From Euryarchaeota archaeon UBA88 (GTDB taxonomy: Archaea > Thermoplasmatota > Poseidoniia > Poseidoniales > Poseidoniaceae): DNA of 64,000 nt. Shown here piece after piece: positions 56,401 to 64,000 of the stretch. How positions within the stretch are numbered: position 1 is the first letter of the stretch; every line of letters begins with the position of its first letter. The notes beneath the pieces were generated by a model. The model saw nothing but the letters and a program-made list of their open reading frames with translations, had not been told where the DNA came from and did not search any database. Location: NCBI GenBank assembly GCA_002499545.1, contig DAME01000004.1, forward strand, positions 1 through 64,000, read 5' to 3'. A program made the position numbers and the translations under genes.

Positions 56401-57797
56401 GACGACATGAAGACGTGAACTGCTGGGCAAAGGAAGTCTCCGTCATACATTTGGGAGTTGCAGGTACCGGTGTTGTTCGAAATCTGATTGTTTGCAAGGT
56501 ACAATCGTGCAGCAACTGGAGTGGGCACGTTCCAACCTTGGTCGTTGAAGTGGTACTCACCAATGAGCACGGCTTCTTTAGCAGTGTCTTGAATCGTGTT
56601 GTTTTCCGCAATGACGTCAGAGGTACCGTAAATCCACAGACCGTTCCAACCACCAATCGGTCCAATCACGTTGTTGTGAGCTTGAACCATCGAAGAACGA
56701 ATACCGAAACCTGAACCTCCGCTTGCACCAGAAATCGTGTTTCGGCTTGCTTGAACAATAGCTCCATCGTACGCAGTGATGCCTGTGCCTTCGTCTGTAG
56801 TGATTTCATTGTCGTTAAGATACAGGGTGTGATTGATTGTACCGGTCACTTTGTGAGAGTTTGTGTCAATACCACTGCACTTCGTAACAACGGATGAGTT
56901 TGAAAATGATCCTGAGCTCTCCTTCATGAACAGGCCATAGGCATTGTCTTTCAAATCCAGATTTGTCATGTCGATATAAGTTCCTTCCATGTAGATGAGA
57001 GAACGACCGCCGCCCTGTGTACCACATTCTGCTTGTGTATTACCGGTAAATTCTGAGTCACGAATTTGCATTGTCGCCAATATTCCAGCGCCAGCATTGT
57101 AAGCGAGAATCGCAGCAGCATCATAGCCGTTGCCGTCTGTACCCAAGACAAAAGTCGAATCGGTGATAATCGGGGCTGCAAAGTCGATTGCAAGAACGTT
57201 TGAAGTGTTAATATCTTGGAATGAAAGACCGGTGGCGGTGGTGGTTGAACCATCGAAAACGAGCACACCGTACTGCTTTCCTGACGATTGTGAAGTTTCG
57301 AATGGGATGCCGTATGCGTTTTCGAAGTGAGCGTACTGGATTGAAGTTACAGCTTGATTGATTGTTGAACGAATAATCATACCGGAACCGCATGATGTAT
57401 CAGCATTGTAATTTGGATTGTTGGTGTTGTTGGAATAGCAACGACCGATAATGCTCGTGTCGCTTGGGTCTGACCAAACGAATCGTGCTTGGTTTGAGGA
57501 TGAACCTTGGCTTGATCCACAGGATGTATCACCAATACAGATTGCACCTTCAACGTCGATATAGGTTCCATAAGGAATATTGACGGTCGTACCTGCATTC
57601 ACGATGAGTTTAGCACCCTCTGCAACAACAACGTCGCCGTTGAGGTTCATTGTACCGGTCCAGGTTTCCGTACCGGTAATCGTACCCGCTTTGGTTTCGT
57701 TCACTGCAGAGACGGTTGGTATGGCCATAAGGCCGGTTAATGTCGATAACAGAAAAATTGTGACCAACGATATGCTTTTTGCCGAAGTACTGTTCAT
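53430..57797 (-). CDS. Giant beta-helix/Ig-like surface protein with membrane anchor
   Basis: 1455 residues from the ATG at 57797, chosen because GAGGTG lies nine bases upstream and a TATA box about 40 bases upstream; the frame can be read to 57875. The signal peptide is MNSTSAKSISLVTIFLL. Residues about 50-600 carry right-handed parallel beta-helix repeats (NTIQDTAKEAVLIGEY, NNQISNNTGTC). MopE-like CSDGYDNDGDATTDEDDADC follows, then Ig-like and cadherin-like regions. A transmembrane helix (VLLIVGVIVAILALVGVGMFFL) and a cytosolic tail ending in PGWLWDSEANTWVPDPNY close it. A role in polysaccharide or particle binding is inferred. Confidence 0.82.
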   Translation of the reverse strand: MNSTSAKSISLVTIFLLSTLTGLMAIPTVSAVNETKAGTITGTETWTGTMNLNGDVVVAEGAKLIVNAGTTVNIPYGTYIDVEGAICIGDTSCGSSQGSSSNQARFVWSDPSDTSIIGRCYSNNTNNPNYNADTSCGSGMIIRSTINQAVTSIQYAHFENAYGIPFETSQSSGKQYGVLVFDGSTTTATGLSFQDINTSNVLAIDFAAPIITDSTFVLGTDGNGYDAAAILAYNAGAGILATMQIRDSEFTGNTQAECGTQGGGRSLIYMEGTYIDMTNLDLKDNAYGLFMKESSGSFSNSSVVTKCSGIDTNSHKVTGTINHTLYLNDNEITTDEGTGITAYDGAIVQASRNTISGASGGSGFGIRSSMVQAHNNVIGPIGGWNGLWIYGTSDVIAENNTIQDTAKEAVLIGEYHFNDQGWNVPTPVAARLYLANNQISNNTGTCNSQMYDGDFLCPAVHVFMSSATIYDNTIVNNAGDGIRMKGSIVNAQRNTIEVGGFGANISLYDDNYGSKYGSIGYFSGNTYSNASQVYNITESRVIVQSEYIPDPGDGELYPVHLSWLGPECPFVLDECLLVPSTAIMPPAFMPMALEVVENSTVFSYADLQNFDSSKIHVQNQNSAWGSQVREGELVRYQVKAKNSNVADATVIIRDATGLPLYTMQTDAFGFTPEVSLPSDFLLDRNWNHLVGDIAVPIPGTNDGTGNPIIITENTCSDGYDNDGDATTDEDDADCLNGRELPFYSVEAFKFSKGQKEFDFVLSGSIDDVINLDNLKPSVTVSQNDGFSFATTVQLTGSSWDGISGPYPLDIVSYQNQFGLIKRVEVQPPGSTDWYSAVDTSGANGEITKSNHPFKTWSFNWDLSAHPEGEGDVTFRVRSYDGLDYSPIEVRKYKLNLVAPSILVETPNDGSLHDNGKLTFTGTASDPYSGTWGSDITSIWFDVNGPNGYNANFDISGSIVWAYEWNFQDLPSGEYSFKIWAADSDFCDVKTGWTDCNYESRTLTINTDNAIPFVQLSEPLNSDVLRAAEDQIIQGVALDNDGIVTRVEIDIFDLASGSVVNNGPNPVTNFAPNGAWYTTWDTSDLIHDQQYELVVKAWDGSNFSTEERIRITIDNPTDADNIVPVFNSTGWSNTITLYCDSNPTKFDRCNGGKSIDLMDFFSDADGGEGETNGLTFDIFDDATNLDDDNYADFITLSPNGVAKYDPAFVTGLPDSISEWSLMGLMFEARDAYDSVAYSYKVNILVIEVSFTVSRDGSGPITASSPAKFTGTGLPDSLIEARFDNINGFRINQTRVNSDSTWSMEITSAQLSGITGVRDVIFEMDDQVYSTPNEPGDALFQMSLSSGDDSSSNVLLIVGVIVAILALVGVGMFFLQVEYEDFEEELLATESQETADPYAWAKARQESLAQAQPKATVSTPAAVQAAAPAAQTAQHPGWLWDSEANTWVPDPNYTPDQ

Positions 57798-57833
57798 AGA
57801 TTGTACACCTCTTAGTTTGTCCATCACAATGAC

Positions 57834-57846
57834 GGATATAATACTG
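57834..57846 (-). promoter_or_regulatory. TATA-like promoter of the beta-helix giant
   Basis: CAGTATTATATCC on the minus strand lies about 40 bases upstream of the ATG at 57797, with a predicted start near 57815 and the ribosome site GAGGTG at 57806-57811. Confidence 0.5.
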
Positions 57847-57868
57847 CGCCTCATATGTCGGCCTTGAA

Positions 57869-57935
57869 GTATCAAATAACGATAAATGTATCAATAATAT
57901 CTCCCTTAGAGTATCAGAACGGGCTATTCGTATCG
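57869..57935. repeat. Four GTATC direct repeats upstream of the giant gene
   Basis: GTATC occurs at 57869, 57888, 57911 and 57930 (GTATCA in the first three), spaced 19, 23 and 19 bases apart. They sit immediately upstream of the TATA box of the beta-helix giant and behave like an operator array on the minus strand (TGATAC). Confidence 0.4.
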
Positions 57936-57967
57936 TATTTCCGTGCAGATTTAGGCCTTCGAAATCG

Positions 57968-59188
57968 TCAGCAACTCGAATCAATCAGTCCTAATTCATT
58001 GTACCAAGAAAGCGCTTGCAACTGACCGTAGCCCCAACGATTGTCATGCGCAACTTCTGAACTGTATGCATAGGCAGAATTCATCAAAGCAGTTTTGACC
58101 ACATCAATACATGACCCGTTTGATGTCGAACTTGGCCTATATTCGGGATATGCTTCCAACAAAAGAGCCAGCGCACCGGTTACAAATACCGTAGAATCAG
58201 ATGTACCACTGCTGGAAAACCAGGTATCGTCTGAACCAGTGCTGACGATGTATTGACCTGGTGCGATGATTTCTGGTTTGAGATGTGGCGATGACCGCAA
58301 CGAACCATCTGGTAAGATTTGCGATCCAGCTGACGAATTCACCCACACCGATTGACTTTCAGTAGATGCTCCGACCGTGATGACTCGGGGTACATTCCCC
58401 GGTACTGAAACCAATCCATCATCTTCTGCACCTCCGTCGTTACCGGCTGCGGCCACGACGTAGATGCCGGAATCAAGTGCTCGTCGCACAGAAGATACAC
58501 TGGCACCCTCCGTTCGCATGTCGACGCTCTGTTCACCTCCCAGTGAGAGTGAGATAATATCTGCATTGAATGCGTCTTGACACCATTGAATTGCATCAGC
58601 GACGGTTTCTTCGGTGCCACTGTTGAGATCGTTTTCATCAGCTCCAAGGGCCGCAGCCATTGCCAGGGTTACGTTCGGAGCGATCCCAATCTGGTGCTCC
58701 TGTGACACTAAAATTCCGGCCATCAGCGTTCCATGAGCGATAAAACCGTAGTCCACAGGTGCATTCGACGATCCGAGAAAATCTTTGAATCGAACATCTA
58801 CCTGTGAAAGCGCAGAATGGCTCAAGTCGATACCAGTATCGACCATGCACACTCGAATGCCCTCGCCGCTGAGACCAAAATCTGCCAACTCATCGAGTTC
58901 TGACTGCTCTACAGCCCACTCTGATTTGGGCGGGTTCAATTCAATGAAGAGCAGTCCTGAATCCCACACGACCAGCAATACACCAACCAACAAAGCGAAC
59001 AAGACCCCGTTAGCGATGACGCTCTTACGCCGTCGAAGAGTCGGCAATGGCTCTGCGCTTCGAGGGGCCCATCCCGTTACTTCAGAGCGCCATTCGTTCT
59101 GAAAGCCAACAGCAGATGGGTCAATGGCTGACATGATCCTTGAGTCTTCAGGTTCGGGGAGGAGTTCGAACTTGTCTATTCCTTCCAT
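57968..59188 (-). CDS. Membrane-tethered subtilisin-like protease
   Basis: 406 residues from the ATG at 59188, six bases after GAGGTG; a GTG at 59197 is the alternative. A cytosolic N-terminal stretch precedes a single helix (VIANGVLFALLVGVLLVVWDSGLLF, about 57-79), so the catalytic domain faces outward (type II). The S8 residues are Asp117 (MVDTGIDLSHS), His152 (AHGTLMAGIL), Asn250 (AGNDGG) and Ser330 (GTSDSTVFVTGAL). A cleavable propeptide is not evident. It lies between two giant surface proteins, so maturation or shedding of them is conceivable. Confidence 0.9.
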   Translation of the reverse strand: MEGIDKFELLPEPEDSRIMSAIDPSAVGFQNEWRSEVTGWAPRSAEPLPTLRRRKSVIANGVLFALLVGVLLVVWDSGLLFIELNPPKSEWAVEQSELDELADFGLSGEGIRVCMVDTGIDLSHSALSQVDVRFKDFLGSSNAPVDYGFIAHGTLMAGILVSQEHQIGIAPNVTLAMAAALGADENDLNSGTEETVADAIQWCQDAFNADIISLSLGGEQSVDMRTEGASVSSVRRALDSGIYVVAAAGNDGGAEDDGLVSVPGNVPRVITVGASTESQSVWVNSSAGSQILPDGSLRSSPHLKPEIIAPGQYIVSTGSDDTWFSSSGTSDSTVFVTGALALLLEAYPEYRPSSTSNGSCIDVVKTALMNSAYAYSSEVAHDNRWGYGQLQALSWYNELGLIDSSC

Positions 59189-59232
59189 CCAAGGCACCTC
59201 AATACTGCTACCAACTGCCGCTCAGCAGTTCA

Positions 59233-59247
59233 GGGTATAATGTATTG
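59233..59247 (-). promoter_or_regulatory. TATA-like promoter of the membrane subtilase
   Basis: CAATACATTATACCC on the minus strand, with a predicted start near 59210-59215 and GAGGTG at 59195-59200 just before the ATG. Confidence 0.45.
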
Positions 59248-59254
59248 TACTTCA

Positions 59255-62200
59255 TCAGAATCGAGTTGTGTTACGTCCATTACGTGCGAGTTTAACACCG
59301 CCATAGACAACCAAGAATCCGAGAAGTAGAATTCCAAATGTCAGCAGAGGAGAATCATCACTTTCGACGAAAACCTCGTACTTGATTGAAAAGTCGATGA
59401 CCTTTTCTCCATCTTCACCGATTTGTTGGGTGACATAATCACTTTCCTCACCGACAACTTCGACCTTGACTTCGTAACGGACTGTGGCAGATGCATCTTC
59501 CGCACTGATAGCAAAGACGACTTGTTCGGTACTCTTTGCACCGATACTGACCGTCTGGCTACCCAAATCAATATCCGTTCCTTGTATACTTGCAGATACA
59601 ACAAGGTTCGAAGTGCTGAGATATCCATCATTGTACACCGGAATCACAAGGTCGCCAGCTTCTCCATCTCGCTTGTCGGAAAGGAGAATGATTTGAGATT
59701 GGTCAACCGATAATCGAATGTCGGACTTTGTGAATTCAACGTCGAACGACTCACTTGTCACGCCATCTTCACTGGTTACTGTAACAGTTAGCGTAGGTGT
59801 TCCAGTGAAGTTCTCTGCAGCATAAGCGGTGAACAGTTGCGATCGTACACCGTCCTTTGGAATGGTGACATTTGAGATTGGTGGAGTGACTTCCCATCCA
59901 TCAGGTATGTTATCAGCAAGCGTTATCGAAAATGTATCGTCGCCGTTACCCGTGTTCGTAAGCGTAAATCCAAACGTGTTGCTTCCGCCGTCAGCGATTC
60001 CAACTTCAGACTCCACATCGGAAATTTCGAGACCGTGTTGCTTTGGAACCTGAACAGTGAAGGCAAGTTCGCTTGATGCAACACCGTCAGAGTTCAAAAT
60101 GAGCTTCAACTTGTGTGCTTCTTCCAAGTGCCAAACTTCTGATTGGTTGGCAACCAGTACACGAACTCGAAGAACCATCGAATCTTGGACGCTGTCATCA
60201 GCGCTATTGTTTCCAATTCCGAGTGTGACATCCTGACTGCTTTCAAATCCAGTACCGTTCCAGAACTCAACAGACCAATCTGCTTCATCAGGAGAGGACA
60301 GAACCTGACCGGACATGGTGAACAGATCAGAAACTTCTGTTCCGTCATACTTGATGTCAACACTGAACTCGACAGCATCGTAGCTTTCACCACTTTCAAC
60401 AGCCATGAAGTCGAGCATGGAACCATTGACGAGCGTCGCATTGACAACCGTATCACTCACCATCGACAAAGATGTGTCGGAGTTGATTGAACGACTGTAT
60501 GATAGATTCACGGCAATTCGACCTTCAGCGATGTTGGCCACCGATCCACCAATGTAATCCATTTCAAGCAGTAAATCATGTTGCAATGTAGTGAAAGATG
60601 AATCCATCGTAACTTCTTGTGAAGGCAGTAGAATGCTAATTTCACCATCGGCATCTACTGGCATATCCCATTCGATGCCCTCTCCAATTCCAAACGTGAC
60701 TGAAACGGTCTCGTTCAGATAGGATGCGCCATCACTTGCGGAACCAGCATGATGCTGAGCCACAGGGTATTCCGAGGTCCATACTGTGGTCAAATCAACC
60801 CAACCACCGAGGGACATCTCGAGGTCCAAAATAGCACCTTCTGAGATACTTGCATCGAGAAGACCGACCGCAACACCTCCGCCATTGACACTAGGATTGG
60901 CTTGGGTTACCACGACAATCCACTCACCTGGTGAAATAACTGCAGACCAAGAGAGTTGGTCGTTTTCAAAGGTAGAGTCGACAGAAATCGCCTCACCGGA
61001 CATTCCCGAAGAAGGATACAGAACAACACTGGCACCGTCGAGGCGCATTGCATCATTGATATCGGTAACATTACCCGAGACCGGAACGTTACCTGCCATC
61101 ATTTCCAAGTCGTGAGAAACTGGTTCTGAGTAGACTGGATAAGCGCTTGAGTTCGAAATGTTGTACACTTCAGTAGCAAACCCTTCCTTTGAGACTGAGA
61201 CTTGGTATTCATCTTGAATTGGCACAAACAAGGTCCAAACACCGTATTCATCGGTCGTTACAATAGACTCGAATTCAGTATTATTCATTCCAATGACTTG
61301 AACGGTCGTGTTCGCGATACCTTCAGTTCCGTCAGGAATATCGTCAGCATCAAGGTCCCAGAATACTTTACCACCAATTTCAACTTCAAGTTCGGCTGTT
61401 TGCAATGGTAGAACGAGTGTTCCGTTGTCTGCATCGTCGGTTGTGAACGGCGAACCTGATGTATCGAGCGACCACTGCTTTTGTGGATTCGATTCATTCA
61501 AGAACAAACTCCAGTTTCCTGGCATCAATTGATCGGTGATGTTACCTGATGTGTCACTCTTTGCGAGCGTCACATTGCCGAGTCCGTCATGGCTCACTGC
61601 GGTCACTCGAATACTCGACATGTTAGCTTCAGTCCCGTATTCTTGTAGCTGGAATTCGACTGTTACAACGTCCACAGTTCGTAGAGGAACACCGGTACGT
61701 AGCGACGAATCTGCACCGACTGTGAGAGAATATCGAAGGGTTTCGGTGCTCTCGTTGTCAGCGATGAACGGTGCCACGATTGCAATCCAATCGCCTGCAG
61801 AGACGTATGCGGAGAACGAACCGTTCTCATCAGATTCAATGTTAAACCACTCATCGGCAACATCGTTACGAAGCAAGAATTGCTTGGCAATGCCGTCACC
61901 TGAGTTATTGGTTAGAACCCCCGTCACGAGGTATTCATTGCGCATTGGAACCGCAATTGGTTCGTCATAGGTTTCCAAACCAATCAAAATTGGGTCTTGA
62001 GCAGAGGTCGTGATGAGAGGTGAATCTGTAGCATTTTCATCAGTAGCAGTTGTTGCGTTGAACACTATGTTGTAAATTCCTGGCTCAAGAGTTAGCGTAA
62101 GAATTCCGTCAGACGTGTAGTCATCAGCAGTTACATTCACTTGGCTGCCGTGTGTATTGAGAGGAACTAAACTGAAAGCAGGTGATACCTTGGTTCCGTT

Positions 62201-64000
62201 TTCGAAGGCTCCGTCGTCACCCGAATCCATGAACACATTGAGCGTAACGTCCGTGAACGCTGGGTTCACGAACAGTTCGACAGGCGTAGGCATTCCATCG
62301 GTTTCTACTAAGATGTTGTAGTCCTCAACCGTTGTCGAATTCAAGACAGCGTCTTCAACTGTGAAGTCCCAGGCACCTTCTTGCAGACTAAACATGAACA
62401 TTCCAGAATCAGTGATCGTAGTGCGAAGTTCAAGTCCATCTGAATTGGTTGCAACGACTGTTTGCGCGTCGAAACCTGGCACTATACCTTCCCACAATGA
62501 TTCGTTGTCATAGAGATACACAAATCCATTGGTACTCACACTGGGTTCAAGGTATTGCAATCCCGAATCAAATTCAGGCAGTCCTTCGAGAACGATGACC
62601 TGTCCAGTGACCCATTGTGAGGTTGTACTGAATGCCGACATGTGGAAGGTGTTTCCACTCGGAAGTTGAATGCTGTAATTACCGTTCGAATCAGTGGTTG
62701 CTGGGAAATGAAGTTCAGAGGATGTGAAGTCTATTGTTAGACTCGGAACCGGAACGCTTTCCATTAGTTTCAGGTCTTCAGACTTTTCAGACCATTGGGA
62801 ATACGTTTCGTCGAGACCACTGTTCATGACCCGAATCGTACCGTTAACCCAAGTTGCAATTGCATAGCTGCTGGTCATCGAGAGGTCTTCCTGTGCTAAT
62901 GAGAAGGAATCAAACAGGATGTAATCTTCAGCAGTTTGATCAGATATCGTGTAGTCTCCCATTGGAAGTTCGATTTCAACACCACCAGTTTCATTGGATA
63001 CCGCATCGATTGCAGGGAACGTTGGGTCGTCATTGGTGAACGTCACAGTGCGCATGGAAATGTTCGCATACGGTTCCTGCGTGAGTGGATCAACCGGTGA
63101 AGCCAGTTGGAGGGTCACATCATGCATTTCAGGAACGCTCATCAATAATGAGAAATTTTCAGACGTATCACGGACGATCAGTGTTTGGTTCAACTCATAC
63201 CATCCATCGCCGTCGATGTCGACTCGATAGAAGTATTCGCCTGATGCGAGAGGCCCGAAACTAAAGTTCCCTTCCTCGTCAGTGGTTTCAAACATTGATT
63301 GTTCTGTACCGAGTGCAATATCGACCAATTCAATTTTCTGACCTACGAATGGTATTTCGAAAAAGTCGTCGAGTGTATCTTGGAAGATAGAACCAGGCAT
63401 CGTCATAGCGAGGTCATAGGTTGGTTCGACACCAACATTCACCGGATCTGGTAGAAGTACTTCCTTACCGTTCTCGAGTTGAGCGATCATGTGGTATATA
63501 CCAGGTGTAAGACCCGTGATGTAGAACGAACCAGGTTGGACCATTGGCCCAGAGAAAGAACCAACGCCGACAAACAGTCCGGTTCCGTTGAATGTCCCGG
63601 TACCTGCGTATGAACCCGAGGCTTCGAAAGAGTCACCTTCGTGCTCAGTTACAAGCGTCGAAACTCCATCGGATGTGAGCCGTCCATTTGCTTCGATTAC
63701 ACCGTCCAGCAAGTACATCATTTCATCAGCATCTTGCAGACAAAGCGTTTCATTCTCCGGCATCGGTGCAGTACTGTTATCGAGACAGGATGCGACCGTA
63801 TCTTGTCCAACCCATGAGGCGATCAAGGTACCCTTGCCGCTCCAAGTACCGTTGCTGGTGTAAACACGCTGATCACCGATGGAGCGAGTGAATGTTCCGG
63901 TGAAGTCCCGGACAAATGCCACTCCGTCGCTGTCGAATGTTCCGTTCTCGGTGAACGTTACTTCACCAGAACCCTGTAAGATTCTGCTATCGGTAGAGGT
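59255..64000 (-). CDS. Giant surface protein with carboxypeptidase-regulatory/Cna-B-like repeats, 5'-truncated
   Basis: The frame is open to the window edge, so the true start and any signal peptide lie beyond 64000; 1581 residues are visible. It is built of many beta-sandwich repeats with patterns such as YEVKVEVVGEE, FSIKYEVFVES and STVNGTGNGDDTFSITLADN, resembling carboxypeptidase-regulatory-like and Cna-B/SdrD-like domains. A C-terminal transmembrane helix (LLTFGILLLGFLVVYGGVKL) is followed by a short basic tail (ARNGRNTTRF). The GWT tail is absent. It probably forms part of the cell-surface layer or an adhesive structure. Confidence 0.8.
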   Translation of the reverse strand, partial: TSTDSRILQGSGEVTFTENGTFDSDGVAFVRDFTGTFTRSIGDQRVYTSNGTWSGKGTLIASWVGQDTVASCLDNSTAPMPENETLCLQDADEMMYLLDGVIEANGRLTSDGVSTLVTEHEGDSFEASGSYAGTGTFNGTGLFVGVGSFSGPMVQPGSFYITGLTPGIYHMIAQLENGKEVLLPDPVNVGVEPTYDLAMTMPGSIFQDTLDDFFEIPFVGQKIELVDIALGTEQSMFETTDEEGNFSFGPLASGEYFYRVDIDGDGWYELNQTLIVRDTSENFSLLMSVPEMHDVTLQLASPVDPLTQEPYANISMRTVTFTNDDPTFPAIDAVSNETGGVEIELPMGDYTISDQTAEDYILFDSFSLAQEDLSMTSSYAIATWVNGTIRVMNSGLDETYSQWSEKSEDLKLMESVPVPSLTIDFTSSELHFPATTDSNGNYSIQLPSGNTFHMSAFSTTSQWVTGQVIVLEGLPEFDSGLQYLEPSVSTNGFVYLYDNESLWEGIVPGFDAQTVVATNSDGLELRTTITDSGMFMFSLQEGAWDFTVEDAVLNSTTVEDYNILVETDGMPTPVELFVNPAFTDVTLNVFMDSGDDGAFENGTKVSPAFSLVPLNTHGSQVNVTADDYTSDGILTLTLEPGIYNIVFNATTATDENATDSPLITTSAQDPILIGLETYDEPIAVPMRNEYLVTGVLTNNSGDGIAKQFLLRNDVADEWFNIESDENGSFSAYVSAGDWIAIVAPFIADNESTETLRYSLTVGADSSLRTGVPLRTVDVVTVEFQLQEYGTEANMSSIRVTAVSHDGLGNVTLAKSDTSGNITDQLMPGNWSLFLNESNPQKQWSLDTSGSPFTTDDADNGTLVLPLQTAELEVEIGGKVFWDLDADDIPDGTEGIANTTVQVIGMNNTEFESIVTTDEYGVWTLFVPIQDEYQVSVSKEGFATEVYNISNSSAYPVYSEPVSHDLEMMAGNVPVSGNVTDINDAMRLDGASVVLYPSSGMSGEAISVDSTFENDQLSWSAVISPGEWIVVVTQANPSVNGGGVAVGLLDASISEGAILDLEMSLGGWVDLTTVWTSEYPVAQHHAGSASDGASYLNETVSVTFGIGEGIEWDMPVDADGEISILLPSQEVTMDSSFTTLQHDLLLEMDYIGGSVANIAEGRIAVNLSYSRSINSDTSLSMVSDTVVNATLVNGSMLDFMAVESGESYDAVEFSVDIKYDGTEVSDLFTMSGQVLSSPDEADWSVEFWNGTGFESSQDVTLGIGNNSADDSVQDSMVLRVRVLVANQSEVWHLEEAHKLKLILNSDGVASSELAFTVQVPKQHGLEISDVESEVGIADGGSNTFGFTLTNTGNGDDTFSITLADNIPDGWEVTPPISNVTIPKDGVRSQLFTAYAAENFTGTPTLTVTVTSEDGVTSESFDVEFTKSDIRLSVDQSQIILLSDKRDGEAGDLVIPVYNDGYLSTSNLVVSASIQGTDIDLGSQTVSIGAKSTEQVVFAISAEDASATVRYEVKVEVVGEESDYVTQQIGEDGEKVIDFSIKYEVFVESDDSPLLTFGILLLGFLVVYGGVKLARNGRNTTRF

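Overview
The window looks like chromosomal DNA from a planktonic marine archaeon of the Euryarchaeota side, most likely Marine Group II (Candidatus Poseidoniales). Archaeal information and metabolism genes support this: RNase P protein Rpp21, archaeosine synthase ArcS, type II glyceraldehyde-3-phosphate dehydrogenase, archaeal S15, PheT and GluRS, UPF0201, and pilins with archaeal-type N-termini. So do a bacterial-like DnaJ and an extraordinary load of very large secreted or membrane-anchored proteins and proteases. TATA-like boxes about 25 nt upstream of predicted transcription starts, and GAGGTG/GGTGA ribosome sites, are also archaeal in style. The assignment is by gene content only. I saw no tRNA, rRNA, insertion sequence or CRISPR array.

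Layout. 1-302: AT-rich spacer and a GC-rich, hairpin-rich stretch that may be a minus-strand ncRNA running off the left edge. 303-4841 (minus): zinc-ribbon/TPR protein, NhaD/ArsB-type antiporter, YhbY-like RNA-binding protein, Rpp21 and adenylate kinase. 4882-10928 (minus): a giant secreted subtilase just downstream of gap. 11060-19944 (plus): a GXGXG/degenerate glutamate-synthase fusion, pheT, a CARDB-like membrane protein, rnhB, gltX and a CBS protein. 19945-25815 (minus): a membrane protein with a zinc ribbon, a small helical protein, a probable catalytically dead RecJ/Cdc45-like protein, S15 and ArcS. 25858-34716: membrane proteins, DnaJ, a glycosyltransferase, UPF0201, a pyroglutamyl-peptidase-NUDIX fusion and a lipoprotein metalloprotease. 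34726-45974 (minus): two secreted giants of 1807 and about 1917 residues. 46207-53371: an MBL hydrolase, a three-gene pilin-like operon and a convergent STAND/TPR regulator. 53430-64000 (minus): a beta-helix surface protein, a membrane-tethered subtilase and a 5'-truncated giant with Cna-B/carboxypeptidase-regulatory-like repeats.

How it fits together. More than half of the window encodes envelope or secreted proteins. Together with two subtilases, a metzincin-like lipoprotein and a pyroglutamyl peptidase, they describe a cell that attaches to and digests proteinaceous particles. The most system-like elements are the overlapping pilin trio facing a MalT-like regulator; a cytoplasmic tail motif (LPPxGLPxGWTxxQWxHxG) shared by two unrelated giant surface proteins; the ancient S15/RecJ-Cdc45 neighbourhood with an eroded DHH protein; and a four-copy GTATC repeat array upstream of the promoter of the beta-helix giant.
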